A stretch of 64,000 nucleotides of DNA from Frigidibacter mobilis. GTDB taxonomy: Bacteria > Pseudomonadota > Alphaproteobacteria > Rhodobacterales > Rhodobacteraceae. The notes under the pieces are model-generated. The model searched no databases. It was given only the letters and a program-made list of their open reading frames with translations, and was not told the origin of the DNA. Both the position numbers and the translations under genes were made by a program. The stretch's first letter is position 1; the number at the start of each line of letters is the position of its first letter. Below are positions 17,062-26,284 of the stretch, piece by piece. The DNA is taken from positions 4,663,001-4,727,000 of the forward strand of contig NZ_CP012661.1 of NCBI RefSeq assembly GCF_001620265.1, in the 5' to 3' direction.

Positions 17062-18078
17062 CTACTGCAGCATCAGGCTGCCATCCGTGGGCAGGTAGCT
17101 GCTGTCGAAATAGAGCGCGGCATCGGGGGCGTTCACGAAGCTGTAGACGGTCCCGGTCTGCGCGATGGCCTTGGCCATGCGCTCTGCGTCGATGCCGCCA
17201 AGGCCGTTGGCCTTCACCCAGTCGGTCAGCACGTTGTCGTCGATCGACATCTGCAGGCGTTCGGCCTCCAGCGCCGGATCGGCGGCGGGGTTGCGCTTGA
17301 TGAGCCCCTCGATGGCCTTGGCCGGGTCGGCGATGGCGTCTTTCCAGCCAAGCGCCACGGCCTTGAGGAAGCCGGTCACCAGCTCGGGGTTGGCCTTGGC
17401 GAAGTCGGTATTGACGATGATGGCATTGCCGTAGAGCGCGACGCCGTGGTCGGCCATCAGGATCACCGAGAGATCGTCGGCCGGGACACCCAGCCGCTTG
17501 ACGTTCAGCGTGGAGGTGAAGCTGAAGCCGGTGACAGAGGCGACCTTGCCTTCGGCCAGCATCGGTTCGCGCACCGGGAAGCCGAGCGGCTCGACGGTGA
17601 TCGAGGCCATGTCGAGGCCGTTTTCGGCGGCGAAGATCGGGAACTGCGCCCAGGCACCATCGGGGGGCGGCGCGCCAAGCACCTTGCCGGCGAGGTCGGC
17701 GGGGGTTTCGACGCCAAGCGACTTGCGGCCGATGACGGCGAAGGGGGGCTTGTCATAGATCATCATCACGGCGGTGACGGGCGCGCCGGGGTTCTGGTCG
17801 AGGAATTTCATCAGGCTGTTGATATCGGCAAAGCCCACCGGATAGGCGCCAGTGGCGACCTTCGGGATCGCGTCGAGCGAGCCGGCGCCCTCGGAGATTT
17901 CGACCGTGAGGCCGGCATCGGCGAAATGGCCGTTGTCGAGCGCCGAGAAGTAGGGGGCGGCGGGGCCCTCGAACTTCCAGTCGAGCGCGAAGGGCATGGC
18001 GGTTTCGGCATGGGCCGGCGCGGCCAGCGCGGCTGCGAGGGCGCCGGCGGCAAGGATGGCGGAGCTGCGGTGGAACAC
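17062..18078 (-). CDS. ABC transporter substrate-binding protein (NMT1/THI5-like)
   Basis: The 338-residue protein has a signal peptide (cut likely after APAHA) and the NMT1/THI5/SsuA two-lobe fold: FALDWKFEGPAAPYFSALDNGHF near the mature N-terminus, VGFADINSLM in the first lobe, PPFAVIGRKS before the hinge. Substrates in this family include sulfonates, nitrate and hydroxymethylpyrimidine; none can be chosen here. No TPP riboswitch is visible upstream. First gene of the importer operon. Confidence 0.88.
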   Translation of the reverse strand: MFHRSSAILAAGALAAALAAPAHAETAMPFALDWKFEGPAAPYFSALDNGHFADAGLTVEISEGAGSLDAIPKVATGAYPVGFADINSLMKFLDQNPGAPVTAVMMIYDKPPFAVIGRKSLGVETPADLAGKVLGAPPPDGAWAQFPIFAAENGLDMASITVEPLGFPVREPMLAEGKVASVTGFSFTSTLNVKRLGVPADDLSVILMADHGVALYGNAIIVNTDFAKANPELVTGFLKAVALGWKDAIADPAKAIEGLIKRNPAADPALEAERLQMSIDDNVLTDWVKANGLGGIDAERMAKAIAQTGTVYSFVNAPDAALYFDSSYLPTDGSLMLQ

Positions 18079-18186
18079 GGATCACTCTCCCGATTGATGA
18101 CCGGATGACACTGTCCTGTGTGCCGGGCCGGCGGGAGAGGGCGGGGGCTGCGGCAAATCGGCGGCGGCGATTGTCGCCCGAATTGC

Positions 18187-18209
18187 GGGCAGATCGCCGG
18201 GATCTGCCC
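18187..18209. terminator. Hairpin downstream of the HAD gene
   Basis: GGGCAGATC, loop GCCGG, GATCTGCCC: perfect 9-bp stem just after the HAD stop on the minus strand. No T-run, so termination is uncertain. Confidence 0.4.
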
Positions 18210-18222
18210 GGGAAACGGGCAG

Positions 18223-18863
18223 CTACAGGCCGAACAGCGCCAGCGCCTCGGTCAGGCTGGCGGCCTGGTGATGGGCAAGCCGCTCGCGGCTGGGGTGCAT
18301 GTCGGGGATCTGCACCACGGTCATGCCGGCGGCATGGGCGGCGCGTACACCGGTGTCGCTGTCCTCCAGCGCGAGGCAGCGGACGGGATCGGCGCCAAGG
18401 CGGCGGGCGGCTTCCAGATAGACATCGGGGCGGGCTTGCCGCGCGGTACGGCATCGAAGCCGACGATGGTGACAAAGCGCCCATTGAGGCCGGCGGCGGC
18501 CAGCTTGGCACTGGCGCGGGCGGTGCCGCTGTTGGTGGCGACGGCGCGGGGCATCGCGCGGGCGTCGAGCGCGGCGAGGGTGGCGTGAACCCCGGGGCGC
18601 AGCGGTACGCCGCCCGCCATCCGCGCATCCATCGCCTGCAGCCAGGCGGCATCGAGCGCGGCGGCGTCGAGCGCGCAGCCGAGATGGTCGCACAGCCTCT
18701 GGTGGCCTTCCACCGCGTCGATGCCGATCAGCGACACGAACACCTCGTCGGGCACGGAATGGCCGAGGCTGGCCAGTGCCTCGACCCCCGATTGCAGCGC
18801 CAGCCGCTCGGTATCCAGCAGCAGGCCATCAAGGTCGAAGATCACGGCGTCGAAGGGGGGCAT
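18223..18863 (-). CDS. HAD-superfamily phosphatase/phosphoglucomutase-like (one frameshift)
   Basis: The N-terminal part (FDAVIFDLDGLLLDTERLA) contains the HAD nucleophile motif DxDGLLLD. The second motif is VATNSG, and GKPAPD then the acidic motif LEDSDTGV complete the family. The frame breaks at about 18430: GGCAAGCCCGCCCCGATGTC needs one more C to read GKPAPDVYLEAARRLGADP. The rest then runs in the other frame to the TAG at 18223, giving about 213 residues. Substrate unknown; this subfamily hydrolyses sugar phosphates. It may be a real pseudogene, but the loss in a C-run suggests a sequence error. Confidence 0.85.
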
Positions 18864-18890
18864 CGGGCGTCCAGTCAGGGGTTGGGCCGC

Positions 18891-20801
18891 TCAGAAGCGG
18901 ATGCGGAAGCGGGCAAAGCCGTTCTCGCCCGGGCCGGCGGCCTCGATGCGCGGGTCGCTGACATAGGCCAGATGATCGCCGGCGCGGGGGCTGCTGTCGA
19001 ACAGGGCGCTGGTTCCGGCGGGTGCGGTTAGCCGCCAGGTGCCGCCGACGCGGGGGCAGATAGTGCCCTGCCGGGTGATGTAGCGCAGAAGTACGTCGCG
19101 GTTGGTATTGCGGCCCTCATAGATGATGCGGTCGGCGCCGGTGCCGCGAAAGCCGCCGCCGCCGCCGGCGCGGTAGCTGTTGGTGGCGATGACAAAGGCC
19201 TGATCGGGGCGCACGGGCAGGCCGGCCTGGCACAGGTTGCGGATGCGGCGGGCGTCGGGATCGCGCAGATTTCCGCGCTCGTCAAAGCGGGCGGGCTGGG
19301 TCGGGTCGATTTCGTAGCTCAGGCCGGCGATCATGTCGAAATTGTAGCTTGGAAAGTCGGGGTCCAGCAGCGGCTGGTCGGTCTCGCCCGGCTGCAATTG
19401 CCGGAACAGGCCTGCCGCGCGTTCCAGCCAGTCGGCCAGATCGGCGCCTGTCACCCGCACGGCGCGGATGGTATTGGGGAAAACGTAGAGGTCGGCCACA
19501 TTGCGCAGGGCGAGGCCGCCCGCCGGTACCTCGGTGAAATGGCCGGGGCCGGCGCGGCCGCCGGCACGGAACGGGGCAGCCGCGGACAGCAGCGGCAGGG
19601 CCTGCCATTCGGTGCCCTCCAGCGCCTGCTCGACGTGCCAGCGCTGCGCAGCGCAGACCAGTTGCAGCGCCGGATCATCCGCGACCAGCGCGAAGTAGCT
19701 GTTGAGGGGCCGCGAGCTGTGCCCCACCGGCCGCCGGACATAGGCGAGCGTTGCCGTGTGCTCTGCCTGTGCTGCCTCGAGCACCGGGGAGTTGCCCTGC
19801 GCAGCAGGCGCGGGATTCGCGGCCTGCGCCGGCTTGGTGACCGGCCGCGCCTCGACGGCAAAGTCCAGCACGCGCCAACCCGTCTCGTTCCGTTCCAGCA
19901 GCAGGTCGATCAGGCCCAGATGCGAGCCCCAGAACCCCGCCATCACCGCGGGTTTGCCGGCCAATGTGCCCCGTTCGGCATCGACATCGGCCAGCCCGGC
20001 GAAGGTCGGCGAGGGGAAGACGAGATGGCTGTGCCCGGTCATCACCGCGTCGACGCCGGGCAGCCGCGCAAGCGGCACCGAGGCGTTCTCCATGCCCGGG
20101 GCCCAGTCGGATGCGCCGATGCCGGAATGGTTGAGCGCCAGGACCAGATCGCAGCCCTCGGCCCGCATCTTCGGAACCCAGGACTGCGCCGCGGTCACGA
20201 TGTCGCGCATGGCCACGCGGCCGTTCAGCACATGAGAATCCCAGGTCAGGATCTGCGGCGGCGCGAAGCCGATCACGCCGACGCGGATCGGGTGGGCGGC
20301 CCCGGTGCCGTCGGTCAGCATGCGCTCCAGGATGACATAGGGTGGCAGCAGGGTTTCGTCATCCGTGGGGCTGTCGCCCAACCGGGTTGCCACATTCGCC
20401 GAGACGACGGGAAAGGCTGCGCCGGCAAGCGCATTGGCCAGGAAGTCCAGCCCGTAGTTGAATTCGTGATTGCCGAGGGTTCCGGCATCATAGCCGACTG
20501 CGTTCATCGCCGAAATGATCGGATGGGCATCGCCGGGGTTCATTCCTCGCTCATAGGCGATGTAATCGCCCATCGGATTGCCCTGCAGGAAATCGCCATT
20601 ATCGAACAGCAGGGCATTCGCCGCCTCGGCCCGGCACTTTTCGACCACGCCGGCGGTGCGGGCAAGGCCTACCGACTCCGAGGCATGGTCGCCGTAATAG
20701 TCATAGGGAAAGACATGGACATGAAGGTCGGTCGTTTCCATGAGCCGGAGATGCGCCTGATTTTGGGCAGCGCGTGCAGAGAAAGGATGCAGCTTCGTCA
20801 A
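18891..20801 (-). CDS. cpdB: 2',3'-cyclic-nucleotide 2'-phosphodiesterase/3'-nucleotidase
   Basis: The protein of up to 636 residues has an N-terminal calcineurin-like phosphoesterase domain (ETTDLHVHVFPYDYY, FDNGDFLQGNPMGDY, GNHEFNYG, MTGHSHLVFPS) and a C-terminal 5'-nucleotidase domain (NSYRAGGGGGF). It hydrolyses 2',3'-cyclic nucleotides and 3'-nucleotides from RNA breakdown. CpdB is normally periplasmic, yet no signal peptide is visible, and the first codon would be TTG at 20801 with no clear ribosome site. The next ATG at 20741 would cut into the first beta strand. The start is therefore uncertain. Confidence 0.88.
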   Translation of the reverse strand: MTKLHPFSARAAQNQAHLRLMETTDLHVHVFPYDYYGDHASESVGLARTAGVVEKCRAEAANALLFDNGDFLQGNPMGDYIAYERGMNPGDAHPIISAMNAVGYDAGTLGNHEFNYGLDFLANALAGAAFPVVSANVATRLGDSPTDDETLLPPYVILERMLTDGTGAAHPIRVGVIGFAPPQILTWDSHVLNGRVAMRDIVTAAQSWVPKMRAEGCDLVLALNHSGIGASDWAPGMENASVPLARLPGVDAVMTGHSHLVFPSPTFAGLADVDAERGTLAGKPAVMAGFWGSHLGLIDLLLERNETGWRVLDFAVEARPVTKPAQAANPAPAAQGNSPVLEAAQAEHTATLAYVRRPVGHSSRPLNSYFALVADDPALQLVCAAQRWHVEQALEGTEWQALPLLSAAAPFRAGGRAGPGHFTEVPAGGLALRNVADLYVFPNTIRAVRVTGADLADWLERAAGLFRQLQPGETDQPLLDPDFPSYNFDMIAGLSYEIDPTQPARFDERGNLRDPDARRIRNLCQAGLPVRPDQAFVIATNSYRAGGGGGFRGTGADRIIYEGRNTNRDVLLRYITRQGTICPRVGGTWRLTAPAGTSALFDSSPRAGDHLAYVSDPRIEAAGPGENGFARFRIRF

Positions 20802-21071
20802 TTATGCGCCCCGGCCGCGGCCCCGGCCGTCGGCGGAGGCTCATGTCGATATTCTGTCGTATCTGTAGCCTCTGCCTGTCCTGCGCGCCAGCAATGGCAC
20901 CGACAAGCTGTGACGGACCCTAACGCGCAGCTGATTCGACGGAAAGCCCAACGCTATGTCACAAGACGTTTTCGCCCGTTGGTTGTATTCCGGCCACGGC
21001 GCCCTTGGCCGCCCGATTGCGCGGCCGAAGCCAGCGTGGCAGAGCTTGTGGCGGCAAGAGCGGAGTCGAGG

Positions 21072-22043
21072 ATGCGACAGGACGAGCGGGATCTGGCCTT
21101 CGCGGGCGGTGGGTTGGACCGGGCCGCGCATCTGCGCGGGGATGCGGGTGCGCTGGCGGCGCTGATGGCAGATCCGCGGGCGCGGGTGCTGCCGTTCTGG
21201 CGCGGCAGGCCGTTGCTGGCCGATGCGGGGGAGGGCGGGCGGCGTCTGGGGCTGCTGGCGCCGGGCCATCCGGTTCTGGCCGGGGCCGGGGCGCCGCTGC
21301 TGCTGGGGCTGGCGGCTGGCGCCGCGCGGCTGGCGGTGGACCTTTCAGGCTGGGAGCCGGTGGGAGAGGTCGCGCTGCCCGGCAGCTTTTTCGACCCCAC
21401 CGAGCAGCGCCACCCGGATCTGCCGGACGATCACCGATTTGCCGAACTGCGCGGCGTGATGCTGGCACTGGACCCGTTGGAGGCGGAGCTGGCGGCGACG
21501 GGGCGGTCTTTGCTGGCTTGGCACGGCACGCACGGGTTCTGTTCCGCCTGCGGGGCGGCATCCGAGGTGGCGAAGGCCGGGTGGCAGCGCAACTGCGCGG
21601 CCTGCGGCGCCCAGCATTTCCCGCGCACCGACCCGGTGGTCATCATGCTGGTCACACGCGGGAACCGCACGTTGATCGGGCGCAGCCCCGGCTGGCCCGA
21701 GGGGATGTATTCGTGCCTTGCCGGCTTCATGGAGCCGGGTGAGACGCTGGAGGCCGCGGTGCGCCGCGAGGTAGCTGAGGAGACCGGGGTGGAGGTCGGG
21801 GCGGTGCGCTTTGTCGCCAGCCAGCCTTGGCCCTTCCCGTCATCGTTGATGCTGGGGTGCCGGGGCGAGGCGCTGACCGAGGAACTGGTGCTGGACCCGG
21901 TCGAGATCGAGGATGCGCTCTGGCTGACGCGCGAGGAGATGGCGGCGGTGTTCGCGGGCGTGCATCCGGTGGTTCGCTCGCCGCGGCGGGGCGCGATTGC
22001 CGCGCATCTTCTGCGCATGTGGCTTGCGGACCGTCTGGATTGA
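21072..22043 (+). CDS. nudC: NAD(+) diphosphatase / NADH pyrophosphatase
   Basis: The 323-residue protein has the NudC layout: an N-terminal domain, a four-Cys zinc ribbon (CSACG...CAACG, about residues 156-177) and a Nudix box GFMEPGETLEAAVRREVAEE, followed by the diagnostic SQPWPFPSSLM. It splits NAD(H) to NMN(H) and AMP and can de-cap NAD-RNA. The ATG at 21072 follows GTCGAGG; the frame is open for more than 1.6 kb upstream, but that part is antisense to cpdB. Divergent from cpdB across about 270 bp in which I see nothing. Confidence 0.93.
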   Translation: MRQDERDLAFAGGGLDRAAHLRGDAGALAALMADPRARVLPFWRGRPLLADAGEGGRRLGLLAPGHPVLAGAGAPLLLGLAAGAARLAVDLSGWEPVGEVALPGSFFDPTEQRHPDLPDDHRFAELRGVMLALDPLEAELAATGRSLLAWHGTHGFCSACGAASEVAKAGWQRNCAACGAQHFPRTDPVVIMLVTRGNRTLIGRSPGWPEGMYSCLAGFMEPGETLEAAVRREVAEETGVEVGAVRFVASQPWPFPSSLMLGCRGEALTEELVLDPVEIEDALWLTREEMAAVFAGVHPVVRSPRRGAIAAHLLRMWLADRLD

Positions 22044-22077
22044 CGCCAGAAATGTTCGGAACCTCGAAGGGACAGGC

Positions 22078-22548
22078 ATGAAATTCTCGACCAAGGAAGA
22101 CATCGAGGCGCCGGTGGCTTTTGTCTTCGCGGAACTGTCCGATTTCGACGGGTTCGAGCGTGCCGCGATGCGGCGCGGTGCCACGATCAAGCGGCTTGAC
22201 CGGCGCACCGAGCCCGTGGCGGGCATGTCCTGGGCGCTGGAGTTCCGCTGGCGCGGGCGCGAGCGGAAGATGGTCACCGACATGACGGCCTATGATCCAC
22301 CGCAGGCAATGGCCTTCCTGGCGGAATCGGCCGGATTCGAGATGGTGCTGGAGCTGAGCTTCCTAGAAATGTCGCGCCGCCGCACGCGGCTGGCGGTGGA
22401 GCTGCAGATTAAGCCGCGCACGCTGGCCTCGCGGATCATGCTGCAATCGCTGAAGCTGGGGAAGGCCAAGCTGTCGCGGAAATTCGCGGCGCGGGTGCGG
22501 ATGGCGGCAGACGAGATCGAGGCGCGGCATCTCAAGCAACAGTCCTGA
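22078..22548 (+). CDS. SRPBCC (polyketide cyclase/START-like) family protein
   Basis: The 156-residue protein begins MKFSTKEDIEAPVAFVFAEL, the usual N-terminus of alphaproteobacterial SRPBCC proteins: a beta strand, then the two helices of a helix-grip fold that encloses a hydrophobic ligand pocket. A basic C-terminal helix follows (LGKAKLSRKFAARVRM). No ligand can be assigned. AAGGGA lies about 5 bases upstream of the ATG. It is 34 bp after nudC and probably co-transcribed. Confidence 0.85.
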   Translation: MKFSTKEDIEAPVAFVFAELSDFDGFERAAMRRGATIKRLDRRTEPVAGMSWALEFRWRGRERKMVTDMTAYDPPQAMAFLAESAGFEMVLELSFLEMSRRRTRLAVELQIKPRTLASRIMLQSLKLGKAKLSRKFAARVRMAADEIEARHLKQQS

Positions 22549-22590
22549 TGGCGGCCGTGGAGGCTATCTGTCCGCAGGAACGTAAGAGGG

Positions 22591-22642
22591 CGGGGGGCTG
22601 TTGGCCCCCGCGCCCCCCGAGGATATTTAGGTCAGCAAGAAG
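22591..22642 (+). repeat. Interspersed palindromic repeat, copy 3
   Basis: GGGGGGC / GCCCCC hairpin, then CGCCCCCCGAGGATATTTAGG and TCAGCAAGAAG. It is the most diverged of the three copies, between the convergent SRPBCC and pheA genes. Confidence 0.75.
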
Positions 22643-22666
22643 CGGAAGACGCGCGTGCGCTGTGGA

Positions 22667-23524
22667 TCAGCGCCGCCGCGGGTCTGCCGGATAGACGCCA
22701 AGCAGCGCCATCGACGAGGTGAAGTAGCGCAGCTCTTCCAATGCGAGTTGCACGTTGCGGTCGTCGGGGTGGCCCTCGATATCGGCGTAGAACTGGGTGG
22801 CGGTGAAATTGCCGTCGACCATGTAGCTTTCCAGCTTGGTCATGTTCACGCCGTTGGTCGCAAACCCGCCCATCGCCTTGTAAAGCGCGGCCGGGAGGTT
22901 GCGGACGCGGAACACGAAGGTGGTCATCATCGGGCCGGTGCCGCGGCGCTTGAGATCGGGTTCGCGCGACATCACCAGGAAGCGGGTGGTGTTGTTCTGC
23001 CGGTCCTCGATATGACGGGCCAGCACGTCGAGCCCGTAGATCTCCCCTGCCAGCTCCGAGGCGAGGGCGGCGGTGCGCGGATCGCCGGCATCAGCGACCT
23101 GGCGGGCCGATCCTGCGGTGTCGGCGCCAGTGATGGCGTGCAGGTTGTGCTCGCGCAGGAAGCCGCGGCACTGGCCCAGCAGCACGGTATGGCTCATCGC
23201 GTTCTCGATCTGAGACAGCGGGGTGCCGGGAACCGCCAGCAGGTTGATATGCACCCGGACGAAGGCTTCCTCGACGATGTGCAGCCCGCTTTCGGGCAGC
23301 AGCTGGTGGATGTCGGCGACGCGGCCATAGGTCGAATTTTCCACCGGCAGCATCGCCAGATCGGCCTCGCCCTTGCGCACGGCCTCGATGGCATCCTCGA
23401 AGGTGCGGCAGGGCAGCGCCTCCATATTGGGGCGGGCTTCGCGGCAGGCCTGGTGCGAATAGGCGCCCGGTTCGCCCTGAAAGGCGATGCGGCCCTGGAT
23501 CTGCGAGGCATGGGCAGTGGGCAT
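22667..23524 (-). CDS. pheA: Prephenate dehydratase
   Basis: The 285-residue protein converts prephenate to phenylpyruvate in phenylalanine synthesis. The catalytic domain starts RIAFQGEPGAYSHQA and includes LPVENSTYGRV and the catalytic NNTTRFLVM. A C-terminal ACT domain (about residues 200-280, including GVNMTKLESYMVDG, the ESRP-like effector motif) should give feedback control by phenylalanine. No chorismate mutase domain is fused. The ATG at 23524 has AAGGAG 7 bases upstream. Divergent from cycM. Confidence 0.94.
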   Translation of the reverse strand: MPTAHASQIQGRIAFQGEPGAYSHQACREARPNMEALPCRTFEDAIEAVRKGEADLAMLPVENSTYGRVADIHQLLPESGLHIVEEAFVRVHINLLAVPGTPLSQIENAMSHTVLLGQCRGFLREHNLHAITGADTAGSARQVADAGDPRTAALASELAGEIYGLDVLARHIEDRQNNTTRFLVMSREPDLKRRGTGPMMTTFVFRVRNLPAALYKAMGGFATNGVNMTKLESYMVDGNFTATQFYADIEGHPDDRNVQLALEELRYFTSSMALLGVYPADPRRR

Positions 23525-23656
23525 CGGCGGCTCCTTCTTCCGTCGCCCCACGGTCACAGGGCCGGGAGGGGCATGTCGAGGCGACAACTAAACCTTGAAA
23601 ACCGGCAAGGGAAGCGGATACATACCCCGAGCGAATAGCCAGCACCGAGGCCCGAC

Positions 23657-24187
23657 ATGTTCGACACGATGACTCTGACCAAGGCCGGCGGCGCGCTGTG
23701 CGGCTCTCTGCTGATCCTGCTGCTGGGCAACTGGGCAGCGGAAGGCCTGTATCATACCGGCCCGTCCGGGCATGGCGCCGAGGGCGAACGGGCCCAGGCC
23801 TATGTCATCGACACCGGCGCCGATGACGCCGCGGGCGAGCAAGTGGCCGAGGCCGGCCCCTCCTTCGCCGAGGTCTATGCCGCTGCCGATGCTGCCGCAG
23901 GTGAGCGGGTGTTCGGCAAGTGCAAGGCCTGCCACAAGATCGATGGCGCCAATGGCGTTGGCCCGCATCTGGATGGCGTCGTCGGCCGCGAGATCGCCGG
24001 GGTCGAGGGTTTCGCCTATTCCAACGCGCTGATCGGGCTGGAAGGCGACTGGACGCCCGAGCACATGGAAGCCTTCCTGGCCAACCCAAAGGGCTATGCC
24101 CCCGGAACCAAGATGAGCTTTGCCGGCCTGCCCAAGGTGGAAGAGCGCGCCAACGTGATTGCCTATCTGGCGACCATCGGCGGCTGA
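23657..24187 (+). CDS. cycM: Membrane-anchored cytochrome c (CycM/c552 type)
   Basis: The 176-residue protein has an uncleaved N-terminal helix (residues ~10-30), an acidic linker, and a class I cytochrome c domain with heme site CKACH (about residues 93-97). The axial Met is in GTKMSFAGL. CycM-type cytochromes shuttle electrons from the bc1 complex to terminal oxidases, and the anchor keeps it at the periplasmic membrane face. It may feed the cbb3 oxidase encoded 10 kb away or an aa3 oxidase. A terminator follows. Confidence 0.92.
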   Translation: MFDTMTLTKAGGALCGSLLILLLGNWAAEGLYHTGPSGHGAEGERAQAYVIDTGADDAAGEQVAEAGPSFAEVYAAADAAAGERVFGKCKACHKIDGANGVGPHLDGVVGREIAGVEGFAYSNALIGLEGDWTPEHMEAFLANPKGYAPGTKMSFAGLPKVEERANVIAYLATIGG

Positions 24188-24210
24188 TCGGCCCTGCAGA
24201 TCCAGGTTTG

Positions 24211-24243
24211 AAGGCCGCCCCGGCACCGGAGGCGGCCTTTTTC
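24211..24243 (+). terminator. Rho-independent terminator of cycM
   Basis: AAGGCCGCC, loop CCGGCACCGGA, GGCGGCC then TTTTT. Confidence 0.85.
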
Positions 24244-24357
24244 GTGGCCGATGCAGCCGCCTCACGCAATCGCAACTTGAAGCCTGCACAGCGCGCGCCT
24301 TAGCTTCGGGGAGCGGAAAAGGCAGACCGCCCAAGGCGGCACAACAAGGGTGAACGG

Positions 24358-26256
24358 ATGATGGCAGCGGGTATCGGCGGGCACGAAGCGGGACAGGGGC
24401 GGGCCGTCATCCGTCTGGCGGGCGCGCTGCTGCTGGGGGCGCTGGCAGCCTGGGCCGGGATGGCCCGCGCGCAGGAGACGGCACCCGCGACCATCATCGC
24501 GCATGGGGTATCGACCTTCGGCGACCTGAAATATCCGGCCGATTTTCCGCATCTGGACTATGTGAACCCCGAGGCGCCCAAGGGCGGCGAAATCTCGGAG
24601 TGGACGATGGGAGGGTTTGACAGCTTCAACCCCTACACGATCAAGGGCCGGGCGGCGGCGCTGTCCTCGGCCGTGCACGAATCGCTGCTGACCAGCACCG
24701 CGGACGAGATCGGCTCTGCCTATTGCCTGCTGTGCGAGACGCTGGAATATCCCGAGGATCGCAGCTGGGTGATCTTCACGCTGCGCCCCGAGGCGAAATT
24801 CTCGGATGGCACGCCGGTCACGGCCGAGGATGTGCGGTTCTCGCATGACATTTTGCTGACGCAGGGGCTGAGCAGTTTCCGCGCCGTCATCAGCCAGAAG
24901 ATCGAAACGGTCGAGGTGCTGGACGACCGGCGCATCCGCTTCACCTTCAAGCCCGACTATCCCAAGCGTGACCTGCTGCAGGCGGCGGGCGGGTTGCCGG
25001 TGCTGTCGAAGGCGGATTTCGAGGCGAAGGGCCGCAATCTGGCCGAGAGCAGCATGGACCCGTTCGTGGGGTCGGGCCCCTATGTGTTCGACAGCATGGA
25101 TGTCGGGCGCCGGGTGGTGTGGAAGCGCAACCCCGACTACTGGGGCAAGGATCTGCCGATCAATATCGGCCGGCACAATTTCGACCGGATCCGCATCGAG
25201 TATTTCGGCGACTATCAGGCGGCGTTCGAGGGGTTCAAGGCCGGCGCCTATACCTTCCGCAACGAGGCGTCGTCGCTGATCTGGGCAACGGGCTACAATT
25301 TCCCGGCGCTGGAAAAGGGCTGGGTCGTCAAGCGCGAGCTGGAGGATGGCAGCATCGCTAATGGTCAGGCCTTCGTGCTGAACCTGCGGCGCGAGAAATT
25401 CGCCGATCCGCGGGTGCGCGAGGCCATCGGGCTGATGTTCAACTTCGAATGGTCGAACGCTTCGCTGTTCTATGGTCTCTACGAGCGGGTCGAGAGCTTC
25501 TGGGAGAACAGCGAGCTGGAGGCGACGGGAACGCCCTCGCCCGAGGAACTGGCGCTGCTGGAGCCGCTGGCGGCCGATTTGCCGCCCGGCGTGCTGACCG
25601 ATGAGGCGGTGCGGGCGCCGACCTCGGGTCCGGCGCAGCTGGACAGGGCCAACCTGCGCAAGGCGGCGGCGCTGCTGGACGAGGCGGGCTGGCCCGCGGG
25701 CGCGGACGGGCTGCGGCGCAACGCTGCGGGCGAGGTGCTGCGGGTCGAGATGTTGAACGACAGCCAGACCTTTGACCGGGTGATGAACCCCTATGTCGAA
25801 AACCTGCGCCGGCTGGGCATCGACGCGGTGCTGACCCGGGTGGACGATGCGCAGATGACCAACCGCGAGCGCAACCACGACTTCGACATGATTACCAAGC
25901 ATCTGGGGCAGGGCTATGTCCCGGGCGCCGGGCTGCAGCAGTATTTCGGCTCGAATTCCATCGACGATTCGTTCAACGCGATGGGGCTGCAATCCCCGGC
26001 GGTGGACAAGCTGATCGCTACCGTCGAGGCGGCCGACACCCGCGAGGACATGACCGTGGCGGTGCGGGCGCTGGACCGGGTGCTGCGTGCCATGCGCTTC
26101 TGGGTGCCGCAATGGTACAAGGCCGCCCATACCGTCGCCTATTTCGACATGTACGAGCATCCAGATCCGTTGCCGCCCTATGCGCTGGGCGAGATGGACT
26201 TCTGGTGGTACAACGCCGAAAAGGCCGAAACCCTGAAGGCGGCAGGCGCCTTCTGA
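24358..26256 (+). CDS. yejA: Extracellular solute-binding protein, oligopeptide/microcin C type
   Basis: The 632-residue periplasmic binding protein (SBP family 5) has a signal peptide ending MARAQ. The segments [19 protein letters not shown] and LTEQ-like [13 protein letters not shown] are typical of YejA, and the region [17 protein letters not shown] lies in the distal lobe. It captures oligopeptides or peptide-nucleotides for the YejBEF permease. AGGGTG lies 8 bases before the ATG at 24358. First of four genes, all on the plus strand with short or negative spacing. Confidence 0.92.
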   Translation: MMAAGIGGHEAGQGRAVIRLAGALLLGALAAWAGMARAQETAPATIIAHGVSTFGDLKYPADFPHLDYVNPEAPKGGEISEWTMGGFDSFNPYTIKGRAAALSSAVHESLLTSTADEIGSAYCLLCETLEYPEDRSWVIFTLRPEAKFSDGTPVTAEDVRFSHDILLTQGLSSFRAVISQKIETVEVLDDRRIRFTFKPDYPKRDLLQAAGGLPVLSKADFEAKGRNLAESSMDPFVGSGPYVFDSMDVGRRVVWKRNPDYWGKDLPINIGRHNFDRIRIEYFGDYQAAFEGFKAGAYTFRNEASSLIWATGYNFPALEKGWVVKRELEDGSIANGQAFVLNLRREKFADPRVREAIGLMFNFEWSNASLFYGLYERVESFWENSELEATGTPSPEELALLEPLAADLPPGVLTDEAVRAPTSGPAQLDRANLRKAAALLDEAGWPAGADGLRRNAAGEVLRVEMLNDSQTFDRVMNPYVENLRRLGIDAVLTRVDDAQMTNRERNHDFDMITKHLGQGYVPGAGLQQYFGSNSIDDSFNAMGLQSPAVDKLIATVEAADTREDMTVAVRALDRVLRAMRFWVPQWYKAAHTVAYFDMYEHPDPLPPYALGEMDFWWYNAEKAETLKAAGAF

Positions 26257-26284
26257 GGGGCCAGACAAGGGGCAGGTTCAGAGC

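Noticed and set aside
18079..18222. TPP riboswitch upstream of the NMT1-type importer
   Set aside because: No CTGAGA or ACCTGATC-type core was found; only a GC hairpin.
19398..21071. Long open frame on the plus strand running into nudC
   Set aside because: It is antisense to cpdB, has no family resemblance, and nudC has a proper start at 21072. Open antisense frames are expected at this GC content.
20802..21071. Small gene or RNA between cpdB and nudC
   Set aside because: An ATG frame at 20956 runs 69 codons into nudC but has no ribosome site or recognisable product, and no RNA fold stood out.
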